From Chloroflexota bacterium (GTDB taxonomy: Bacteria > Chloroflexota > Dehalococcoidia > SM23-28-2 > RBG-16-64-32): a stretch of DNA of 5,239 nucleotides. The stretch lies in the NCBI GenBank assembly GCA_022560365.1, contig JADFTG010000109.1, forward strand, positions 1 through 5,239, written 5' to 3'. Shown in pieces: positions 1 through 4,853 of this stretch. Position 1 is the first letter of the stretch. Each line of letters opens with the position of its first letter. Both the position numbers and the translations under genes were made by a program. The notes under the pieces were generated by a model. That model worked only from the letters and a program-made list of their open reading frames with translations, was not told the DNA's origin and made no database searches.

Positions 1-474
1 TGACCCGAAACCGGGCCAATCGTGATTCCATGAGAGCACTACTTGATCCGTGCTCGTCAGTTGTCGAATCGGTTGCGGCAGAAGTATTGCCAGGCTGTCG
101 CGAAGTGATCGAGCCTGCGTGTGGAAATACATTAGATCTAGGAGTATCTGTTGGTATGGAATGTCGCGGTCATTGAACACCCAGGCGGGAGGAAACCCGA
201 TCGACGCATCGCGATCCGTCTTCGGGATTTGTACCTCGACCGAGCCTTCGGCCTTCGCAAGTGTTACAGCATGACTGCTGGGGTCGAGAAACAAGCGCGC
301 TGTCTTGCCATCGACCCACCGCTCCAGCAGTCGCGTTAACTCATCCTCGGAGAATTCGGACGTTGCCGTTTCTCCGCTTTTCCAGATGTATACGCGGGCT
401 CCACGCCACGCGATAGCACGAGCGAGCAGGTGAGCCGCAGGATTTTCGGCGCTCAAAATGCTGGCTTCCAACAT
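1..474 (-). CDS. Unknown protein, 3' end beyond window (partial)
   Basis: An uninterrupted reading frame of 158 codons runs from an ATG at 474 to the window edge without a stop, so the C-terminus is missing. The product begins MLEASILSAENPAAHLLARA and is soluble-looking: no signal peptide, membrane segment or Cys cluster is visible, and Trp, Asp and Arg are well represented. Residues 1-60 look like a small mixed alpha/beta unit (an Ala-rich helix, then ARVYIWKSG, then an acidic helix SEDELTRLLERW). I recognise no family. Codon use is unlike the neighbours: TTA, ATA, CTA, GTA and ACA codons occur, and GC is visibly lower, which suggests later acquisition or weak expression. No Shine-Dalgarno sequence precedes the ATG, but a TACAAT -10 sits 6 nt upstream, so translation may be leaderless. 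It lies 29 bp after the metallophosphoesterase stop and could also be read from that operon. The long open frame, good start context and absence of any better frame on the other strand make it a likely real gene. Confidence 0.65.
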   Translation of the reverse strand, partial: MLEASILSAENPAAHLLARAIAWRGARVYIWKSGETATSEFSEDELTRLLERWVDGKTARLFLDPSSHAVTLAKAEGSVEVQIPKTDRDASIGFPPAWVFNDRDIPYQQILLDLMYFHTQARSLRDSLAILLPQPIRQLTSTDQVVLSWNHDWPGFGS

Positions 475-480
475 GGCTAC

Positions 481-489
481 ATTGTAGCA
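481..489 (-). promoter_or_regulatory. Extended -10 promoter for the unknown left-edge gene
   Basis: Read on the minus strand, the site is TGCTACAAT: an extended -10 (TG-N-TACAAT, one mismatch from TATAAT). Taking the hexamer as -12 to -7, +1 falls on the A of the ATG at 474, which predicts a leaderless mRNA. No convincing -35 is seen 16-18 bp upstream; extended -10 promoters often lack one. The absence of a Shine-Dalgarno sequence agrees with this reading. Confidence 0.45.
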
Positions 490-503
490 GAGGCGAGTAG
501 GCG

Positions 504-1202
504 CTATACCGAATCGAGCGGCACCCGCTCCACCTCCACGCTGCCGTCCGCGCGCAGCCGCACCGCGTTCACCGTCGCCGCCAGGTCCGGCGAGCCGCAG
601 TAGTACGCCGGCACGCGGCCGTCGCCGGCCGGCTGCGCCTGCGGCCAGTGGCCCAGCGCCACGTACGCCGCCCCCGTCGAGGCGATCTCCTCGTCCGTGA
701 TCAGCCAGCCCCGGTGCGCGTCCTCCTCCGTCTTCAGCCAGTGCCCGTGCGCCACCGCGATCCGCCGCCCGGCCGCCAGCGGCGGCGCCTCCCTCAGCGG
801 CGACATGTTCTCGTAGTCGAAGTGCGCGCGGCCCCAGACCTCCAGGTCGCGCTCCGCCCAGACGAATCGCTCCTCGCTGCTCACGCCCAGCACGTGCACG
901 TTCGGCACGTCCGCCAGCCCGCCGCGGCGGTACACCGAGTCCGCCGTGATCGGGTCGTGGTTGCCCGGCAGGACGACGATCTGGGTGCCCGCGTCGCCGA
1001 GCATCCGCGCCACGGCGTCGATCTGCGCCAGCGGCACGCGGTTGTGGTCGAAGATGTCGCCCGCGAGCAGGATGAGGTCCGCGCCCAGCGTCTTCGCCGT
1101 CTCCAGCACCCGGCAGAGCGGATGGAACTCGTCGGCGAAGCGGCCGTCGATGTGCAGATCCGAGGTGTGGACGGCGAGCAGATCGCCGCTGCCGTCGCTC
1201 AA
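504..1202 (-). CDS. SbcD/Mre11-like metallophosphoesterase
   Basis: A 232-aa calcineurin-like phosphoesterase, probably cytoplasmic, using two divalent metal ions to cut a phosphoester. Visible motifs in order: SDLH (D15, H17), GDIFD (D49), GNHD (N81, H82), AHGH (H152 or H154) and GH (H185) followed by W-P instead of the x-H normally ending GHxH. The later AYYCGSPD resembles the YSGSP segment of SbcD nucleases. It has only the phosphoesterase core, without the capping or SbcC-binding regions of full SbcD (about 400 aa), and no SbcC ATPase is adjacent, so a DNA-end nuclease role is not supported; the substrate is unknown. The start is TTG at 1202-1200, overlapping the pyrD TGA (TTGA). The frame stays open upstream, but that stretch is pyrD in another frame. 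An AGGCGG lies 4 nt before TTG. Translational coupling to pyrD is likely. Confidence 0.85.
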   Translation of the reverse strand: MSDGSGDLLAVHTSDLHIDGRFADEFHPLCRVLETAKTLGADLILLAGDIFDHNRVPLAQIDAVARMLGDAGTQIVVLPGNHDPITADSVYRRGGLADVPNVHVLGVSSEERFVWAERDLEVWGRAHFDYENMSPLREAPPLAAGRRIAVAHGHWLKTEEDAHRGWLITDEEIASTGAAYVALGHWPQAQPAGDGRVPAYYCGSPDLAATVNAVRLRADGSVEVERVPLDSV

Positions 1203-2155
1203 CCGGCCGCCTGGGCGGGTCGGGGTTCGGTCCTGGACGAGTGGGCCGCGCCGACTAGCGAGGCCACGTCCTCGACGCCTTCGTCGCGCATGTACGCTTC
1301 GATGCCATCGAGCACGTCCAGCGCCGCCCGCGGGTTGCGGAACGTCGCCGTGCCCACCTGCACCGCCGACGCCCCCGCCAGCAGGAACTCGACCGCGTCC
1401 TCGCCCGTCGTGATCCCGCCGCAGCCGATGACCGGCGCGTCCACGGCCTGCGACACGAGGTACACCAGGCGCACGGCGATCGGCTTCAGTGCGGGCCCCG
1501 ACATCCCACCAGCGCCCCAGCCCAGCGCCGGCTGCCGCGTGCGCACGTCGATGCTCATCGCCGGATACGTATTGATCAGCGTCAGGGCGTCCGCGCCGCC
1601 GTCGACAACGGCCGAGGCGACCGTCACGATGTCGGTGACGTTCGGCGTCAGCTTGACGATCAGCGGCAGGTCGGTGCGTCGCCTCACGGCCTTCGTCACC
1701 TTGTTCGCGGCGTCCGGGTCGGCGCCGAACTCGAGGCCGCTCTCGACGTTCGGGCAGCTGATGTTCATCTCGATTGCGGAGACACCAGCGACGCCGTCCA
1801 GGCGCGAGGCCAGCTCCGCGTAGTCGTCCTCCGTCTCGCCGGCGATGTTGGCGATCACCGGCACCTGCCACGTCTCCCAGACTGGCGCCACGTCGCGGAT
1901 GATCGCCGCCAGGCCGATGTTCTGCAGGCCGATCGAATTGATCACCCCCGCCGCCGTCTCCACGATGCGCGGCTGCACGTTGCCCCGGCGCGGTTTGCGC
2001 GTGATCGCCTTGCTGACGATCGCCCCCAGGCGCTGAATGTCGAAGACTTTCTGGTACTCGATCCCGTTTCCGAACGTCCCGGAGGCCGTCATCACCGGGT
2101 TCGCCAGCAAAAGCTGCCGCTTGCCGCCGCTCACGAGGTCAACGTGCAGGTCCAT
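1199..2155 (-). CDS. pyrD: Dihydroorotate dehydrogenase, class 1B catalytic subunit
   Basis: A 318-aa flavoprotein of de novo pyrimidine synthesis that oxidises dihydroorotate to orotate in the cytoplasm. It is a single FMN-binding TIM barrel: ANPVMTASGTFG near residues 18-29, SKA with K49, NSIGLQN (73-79), NISCPN with catalytic Cys134 (Cys marks class 1; class 2 uses Ser), K168 in VKLTPN, N195 in INTYPAMSID, then GAGGMSGPALKPIA, and the phosphate-binding GCGGI (244-248) and QVGTA (266-270). The LTLINT...GGMSGPA...P stretch is typical of class 1B, which normally pairs with the FAD/[2Fe-2S] subunit PyrK to pass electrons to NAD+. No pyrK is next to it here. Length is near the family norm of roughly 300-310, with a slightly long polar tail. 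The ATG at 2155 gives the usual N-terminus; a second ATG at 2166 is out of frame. First gene of an operon with the metallophosphoesterase, and probably transcribed from its own extended -10. Confidence 0.95.
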   Translation of the reverse strand: MDLHVDLVSGGKRQLLLANPVMTASGTFGNGIEYQKVFDIQRLGAIVSKAITRKPRRGNVQPRIVETAAGVINSIGLQNIGLAAIIRDVAPVWETWQVPVIANIAGETEDDYAELASRLDGVAGVSAIEMNISCPNVESGLEFGADPDAANKVTKAVRRRTDLPLIVKLTPNVTDIVTVASAVVDGGADALTLINTYPAMSIDVRTRQPALGWGAGGMSGPALKPIAVRLVYLVSQAVDAPVIGCGGITTGEDAVEFLLAGASAVQVGTATFRNPRAALDVLDGIEAYMRDEGVEDVASLVGAAHSSRTEPRPAQAAG

Positions 2156-2163
2156 CGCGCTTC

Positions 2164-2172
2164 ATAATATCA
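2164..2172 (-). promoter_or_regulatory. Extended -10 promoter for pyrD
   Basis: The minus-strand sequence is TGATATTAT: TG-N followed by TATTAT (one mismatch from consensus), in an otherwise GC-rich spacer. With TATTAT at -12 to -7, +1 would be about 2157, only 2 nt before the ATG, so the pyrD mRNA is predicted to be almost leaderless. A weak GAAG 4 nt before the ATG is the only possible Shine-Dalgarno element. No -35 match is seen. Confidence 0.5.
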
Positions 2173-2216
2173 GCCGGGGCGCTTGTGGCCGGAACGGGCC
2201 TGTGCGCCGGGCGAGC

Positions 2217-2249
2217 GAAAGGCCTCCCGTGTGCGGAGGGAGGCCTTTC
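2217..2249 (-). terminator. 12-bp hairpin, probable terminator after the metal-binding protein gene
   Basis: GAAAGGCCTCCC (2217-2228) pairs perfectly with GGGAGGCCTTTC (2238-2249) around a 9-nt loop. It begins 22 bp past the stop of the gene ending at 2272 and upstream of the pyrD promoter, the place expected for a terminator separating the two units. Neither strand has a run of T after the stem; only three T (CCTTTC) lie inside the stem, so it would be a weak intrinsic terminator, or an mRNA 3'-end stabiliser. It could work on either strand. Because it precedes the predicted pyrD start site, pyr attenuation is less likely. Confidence 0.6.
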
Positions 2250-2271
2250 AAAGGGGGGTGTGTTGACTTGT

Positions 2272-2589
2272 TTAGGAGAGCGAAGCGCCGTTCGCTGCGC
2301 CAGCCGACGCCGCCTGGACATCGTCGATCATCTTCGGCGAGGAGCGGGTGCCACGCCACGGCGTGTAGCCCTTGTCCTTCGTCGAGTCGTCGTCCCAGAC
2401 GTAGTCCGTAGTCGAGTTGCGGAACTCGCGCTCTTCGCCGCAGCGCTTGCAGCGGCCCTCGCTCATCGCGCCTCGCGGCGAGGCGATGACCCAGTGGTGC
2501 TGGCAGGACGGCTGCTCTATCGTTGTCGTCGCGGCCGCCGCTTTCCTGGTCCTGGCGCTCTTCTTTTCTAGTACCTGCGTCTTCGCCAT
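2272..2589 (-). CDS. Small HHW...CxxC putative zinc-binding protein
   Basis: A 105-aa hydrophilic cytoplasmic protein. Residues 1-20 are basic and Ala-rich (Lys/Arg at 3, 9, 10, 13, 15, 16). Residues 29-59 hold the only recognisable unit: C29-x-H31-H32-W, a Pro-Gly turn with SEG, then C47-x2-C50-G and an aromatic E-F. Two Cys from the CxxC plus Cys29 and one of the His residues would make a C2HC/C3H-type zinc site. The remainder, 60-105, is acidic then Ala/Gly/Ser-rich and probably disordered. I believe short proteins of this HHW...G.C..CG.....F.N pattern recur in GC-rich environmental bacteria, but I know of no assigned function; nucleic-acid binding is only a guess from the basic N-terminus. 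Start: the ATG at 2589 has AGGAG 8 nt upstream; the in-frame TTG at 2595 is too close to that site. It is expressed divergently from mrp, from a strong extended -10 with a 92-nt leader. Confidence 0.8.
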   Translation of the reverse strand: MAKTQVLEKKSARTRKAAAATTTIEQPSCQHHWVIASPRGAMSEGRCKRCGEEREFRNSTTDYVWDDDSTKDKGYTPWRGTRSSPKMIDDVQAASAGAANGASLS

Positions 2590-2597
2590 CTCCAACT

Positions 2598-2602
2598 CTC
2601 CT
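2598..2602 (-). promoter_or_regulatory. Shine-Dalgarno site fixing the ATG at 2589
   Basis: AGGAG on the minus strand, 8 nt before ATG 2589 and only 2 nt before the in-frame TTG at 2595. The spacing favours the ATG, which shortens the protein by two residues relative to the longest frame. Confidence 0.7.
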
Positions 2603-2673
2603 GGCTTTCCTGATGTCCGGCTTACTTCAAGATGTCGTCTGAACCTATTACGTTACAGCCGACGCTCCGGATG

Positions 2674-2688
2674 TACCCCGTGGGGGTA
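2674..2688. promoter_or_regulatory. Palindromic operator candidate, CsoR/RcnR/CstR-like
   Basis: TACCCC-GTG-GGGGTA is a perfect 6+6 bp inverted repeat with a 3-bp centre. On the minus strand it spans about -7 to +8 of the predicted promoter for the small metal-binding protein, overlapping the last base of the -10, so a bound protein would block transcription. Established knowledge: operators of the CsoR family (copper CsoR, nickel/cobalt RcnR, persulfide CstR, formaldehyde FrmR) often take the form TACCC-centre-GGGTA. No such regulator is encoded in the window, so the assignment is an inference from shape and position. Confidence 0.4.
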
Positions 2689-2696
2689 TTATATCA
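2688..2696 (-). promoter_or_regulatory. Consensus extended -10 promoter for the small metal-binding protein
   Basis: The minus strand reads TGATATAAT, a full match to the extended -10 consensus TG-N-TATAAT. Predicted +1 is near 2681, giving a leader of about 92 nt ending in a good Shine-Dalgarno. No -35 is recognisable. A palindrome covers the start site (2674-2688). Confidence 0.6.
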
Positions 2697-2715
2697 TAAT
2701 TTACAAGCTATTGGC

Positions 2716-2724
2716 TGTTTTAAT
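2716..2724 (+). promoter_or_regulatory. Possible extended -10 promoter for mrp
   Basis: TGTTTTAAT on the plus strand is TG-N followed by TTTAAT (one mismatch). It would start transcription near 2731 and give a leader of about 136 nt. An alternative is TATAGT at 2748-2753 (start near 2760). Neither has a clear -35, and the whole divergent region 2590-2866 (277 bp) is AT-rich, so chance matches are likely. Apart from these elements, the palindrome and short weak inverted repeats such as GGTC-AAA-GACC (2760-2770), I see nothing else in this region. Confidence 0.25.
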
Positions 2725-2866
2725 TTCGTCTCCATGTCTGTTCGTTGTATAGTAATAACGGTCAAAGACCCTAAAAGGTTTCTCAGATGGACTACACAAA
2801 TGGGCAAATTCTCGCCCTTCCCAGCGATTTAGTGTGCTCCGTAACCGCTGACGCGAAAGGATACCG

Positions 2867-3973
2867 ATGGCCGACCCAGACGGCGTGACCAAGGAACGGG
2901 TGCTGAGCGCCCTCAGCCAGATCCAGGATCCTGATCTCCATAAAGACATCGTCTCTCTAGGCTTCATTCCCGAAGACAGCATCGAAATTAGCGATGGACA
3001 CATCGCCGTCAAGATCGTCCTCACGACCCCAGCTTGTCCTGTCCGCGAGGAGATGAAAGCGCAAGCGGAGGAGCTGCTCCTGGCGCTCCCGGGCATCGAG
3101 CGCGTTGATGTCGAGATGGACGCCTCCGTGCGCTCGACAGGCGCTGCCGAGGGCCCGAAGGCCGTCGCGGGAGTGCGCAACATCATCGCCGTCGCCTCCA
3201 ACAAGGGTGGCGTCGGTAAGACCACTGTGGCCGTCAACCTTGCGCTGGCGCTCCGGCGCTTCGGCGCGGAGGTCGGCCTGCTGGACGCCGACCTCACCGG
3301 GCCCAACATCCCGACGATGCTCGGCGTGCCTGCTGGCATTCACGCCGACACCGGGCTCGCGATAATCGAGCGCTACGGCATCCGCGCCGCCTCGCTCGGC
3401 TTCGTGCTCAAGCGCGGCCTGCCCGTCGTCTGGCGAGGGCCGATGATCGGTAGCGGCGTGCGTCAGCTTCTGCACGACCTGCCGTGGTCGGAGGGCGGCG
3501 AGCTGGACTACCTCGTGATCGACCTGCCGCCCGGCACCAGCGACGCGTCGATGACCGCGGCCGCGGAGGCGCCGATCGCCGGCGCAGTTGTCGTCACGAC
3601 GCCGAACGCCGTCTCAGTCGAGGACGCGACGAAGGCCGTGGCGATGTTCGAGAAGATGAAAGTGCCCGTCTTCGGCCTCGTCGAGAACATGAGCTACTTC
3701 GCCTGCCCGCACTGCGGCGAGCGCACGGACATCTTCGGCACCGGCGGTGCGGAGGCGATGGCGGACGAGCTGGGAATCGACTTTCTCGGCGCGATCCCGC
3801 TGCACAACGACGTCCGCGCCGGCGCTGACTCCGGTATCCCAATTGTGGAGGGCCATCCCGAGTCGCCCGTCGCCGTGGAATTCGGCGCGATCGCCCAGCG
3901 CATCGCCGCCAAGACCAGCGTCCAGCACTTCTTCGCCAAAGAAGCGACCGCCGCCGCCCCCGCCGAAGCTTAG
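2867..3973 (+). CDS. mrp: Mrp/ApbC-type iron-sulfur cluster carrier ATPase
   Basis: A 368-aa cytoplasmic P-loop ATPase of the Mrp/NBP35 family, which binds a [4Fe-4S] cluster between two subunits and hands it to apo-proteins. Residues about 8-85 form a MIP18 (DUF59) domain: DPDLHKDIVSLG (21-32) and TTPACP with C57. After a short linker comes the deviant Walker A SNKGGVGKTT (111-120, signature Lys113 and Lys118), DADLTGPN (140-147), the Walker B-like VIDLPPGTSD (217-226), the ENMSYF segment and the cluster-binding C280-P-H-C283, then the family's FLGAIPL and D-x-R-x-x-x-D-x-G-I-P stretch (315-325). Length fits the family; the Ala-rich tail after about 357 is probably disordered. Start: ATG 2867 has GAAAGGA 5 nt upstream. 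All key residues are present, so it should be functional. Divergent from the small metal-binding protein gene and convergent with the hydrolase gene. It may supply clusters generally; no specific client is indicated by the neighbours. Confidence 0.95.
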   Translation: MADPDGVTKERVLSALSQIQDPDLHKDIVSLGFIPEDSIEISDGHIAVKIVLTTPACPVREEMKAQAEELLLALPGIERVDVEMDASVRSTGAAEGPKAVAGVRNIIAVASNKGGVGKTTVAVNLALALRRFGAEVGLLDADLTGPNIPTMLGVPAGIHADTGLAIIERYGIRAASLGFVLKRGLPVVWRGPMIGSGVRQLLHDLPWSEGGELDYLVIDLPPGTSDASMTAAAEAPIAGAVVVTTPNAVSVEDATKAVAMFEKMKVPVFGLVENMSYFACPHCGERTDIFGTGGAEAMADELGIDFLGAIPLHNDVRAGADSGIPIVEGHPESPVAVEFGAIAQRIAAKTSVQHFFAKEATAAAPAEA

Positions 3974-3994
3974 TCCGCTGCGCCCGGCCTCTGC

Positions 3995-4819
3995 TTACAG
4001 CGCCTGGAAGACGCGCTTGCCGCCGGACTCCACAATGTGGCCGAAGCCGTCGCCGGGGAAGTGGCAGAACGCCGCCACGTGACCCTCTTCCACCAGCTGG
4101 CCCAGCATCTTCTTGCGCGTCGCCGACGCCACGGCGCCGTCCATGTCGAACGCCGGCGACCACTCCGGCCGGTCGGCCTGTGCCGGGTGGTGCGCCAGGT
4201 CACCGGCGATCAGCACCTTCTCGCCGCCTGAGTTGACCAGCACGCTGCAGTGGCCCGGCGTGTGGCCGGGCGTGGCCACCGTCGTCACCTCGGAGGTGAT
4301 CGTGATCTCGCCGTCGTACAGCTCCAGGCGGCCCATATCGTTCAACGGGATCACCTGTCCCATCTGTGGGTTGGCGGCCAGCGCCGAGTTGAAGAAGTCC
4401 CAGTCCGCCTGGGGCGCGTAGTAGCGCGCGTTCGGGAACGTCGGCGCGTCGCCGGACATGTTCCAGCCCACGTGGTCCGGGTGCAGGTGCGTGTGCAGCA
4501 CGACGTCGACGTCGTCTGGCGCCACTCCCTTCGCCTTCATGTCGTTCACGAGGTTGCCCGTGGCGCCTCGCAGGAACTCGTGCGGCCCCGGCCCCAGGCC
4601 CGTGTCGATGAGGATCGTCTTGCCCTCGCTGCGCACCACGTAGCAACCGGCGTCGGTTCGGAAGCCGATATCGCCCCAACTCTCCGGGTACAGCTCACGG
4701 TACTTCTCCATCTCGTGCATCGGCACGTTCGGAAAGAACACCGCCCAGGGGAACTGCATCTCGACGTCCGTGAGCGAAATGATTTCGGTGTTGCCTGCGG
4801 TGATCTTCGGGCCGGCCAT
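3995..4819 (-). CDS. Metallo-beta-lactamase-fold hydrolase
   Basis: A 274-aa probable dinuclear zinc hydrolase, cytoplasmic (no signal peptide). Motifs: ILIDTG (69-74) after the first strands; H-x-H-x-D-H as H111-L-H113-P-D115-H116 followed by GWN; TPGHTPGH with H190; AGDLAHHP with D207; and FCHFPGDGFGH with H253. These are the complete metal ligands of the superfamily. The overall order, size (about 270 aa) and the HLHPDHVGWN form recall the group containing AHL lactonases and methyl parathion hydrolase-like enzymes, but similar sequences act on many esters and lactones, so the substrate is not predictable. Start: ATG 4819 has GAGGAGC with AGGAG 7 nt upstream; the in-frame GTG at 4834 overlaps no ribosome site. 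It follows the cupredoxin gene by 34 bp in the same direction, with no obvious promoter between, so cotranscription is likely. Its stop is 21 bp from the mrp stop. Confidence 0.9.
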   Translation of the reverse strand: MAGPKITAGNTEIISLTDVEMQFPWAVFFPNVPMHEMEKYRELYPESWGDIGFRTDAGCYVVRSEGKTILIDTGLGPGPHEFLRGATGNLVNDMKAKGVAPDDVDVVLHTHLHPDHVGWNMSGDAPTFPNARYYAPQADWDFFNSALAANPQMGQVIPLNDMGRLELYDGEITITSEVTTVATPGHTPGHCSVLVNSGGEKVLIAGDLAHHPAQADRPEWSPAFDMDGAVASATRKKMLGQLVEEGHVAAFCHFPGDGFGHIVESGGKRVFQAL

Positions 4820-4826
4820 GGCGTTG

Positions 4827-4831
4827 CTCCT
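4827..4831 (-). promoter_or_regulatory. Shine-Dalgarno site fixing the ATG at 4819
   Basis: AGGAG (within GAGGAGC) on the minus strand, 7 nt before ATG 4819. The alternative in-frame GTG at 4834 lies upstream of this site, so the shorter protein is preferred. Confidence 0.75.
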
Positions 4832-4853
4832 CACTATTCTCGTTTGGCGGCGG

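Noticed and set aside
50..339. Two small plus-strand open frames at the left edge
   Set aside because: They are short, overlap each other, lack ribosome sites and lie antisense to the 158-codon minus-strand frame, which has promoter and start support.
648..1823. A 391-codon open frame on the plus strand
   Set aside because: It lies antisense to the phosphoesterase and pyrD, whose motifs are clear. The product is Arg/Val/His-rich low-complexity sequence typical of a mirror frame in GC-rich DNA.
1203..1871. Upstream extension of the phosphoesterase frame to a 455-codon protein
   Set aside because: The extension is the pyrD coding sequence read in another frame and is Arg/Gly-rich without motifs; the phosphoesterase fold begins at the TTG at 1202.
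2417..2752. A 111-codon plus-strand frame with a hydrophobic stretch
   Set aside because: It is antisense to the Cys/His protein and its promoter, and the hydrophobic part comes from the complement of Ala/Lys-rich codons and AT-rich intergenic DNA.
2787..2888. A 33-codon frame upstream of mrp, beginning MDYTNGQILA and overlapping the mrp start
   Set aside because: There is no ribosome site before its ATG, and the end simply runs into the mrp coding region in another frame. A leader peptide is possible but unsupported.
2957..3475. A 172-codon minus-strand frame inside mrp
   Set aside because: It is antisense to the invariant Walker A and DUF59 regions of mrp; no family resemblance or start signals.
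3999..4017. Inverted repeat AGCGC/GCGCT as a terminator after mrp
   Set aside because: Only 5 bp with a 9-nt loop, inside the hydrolase coding end and without a T tract; expected by chance at this GC content.
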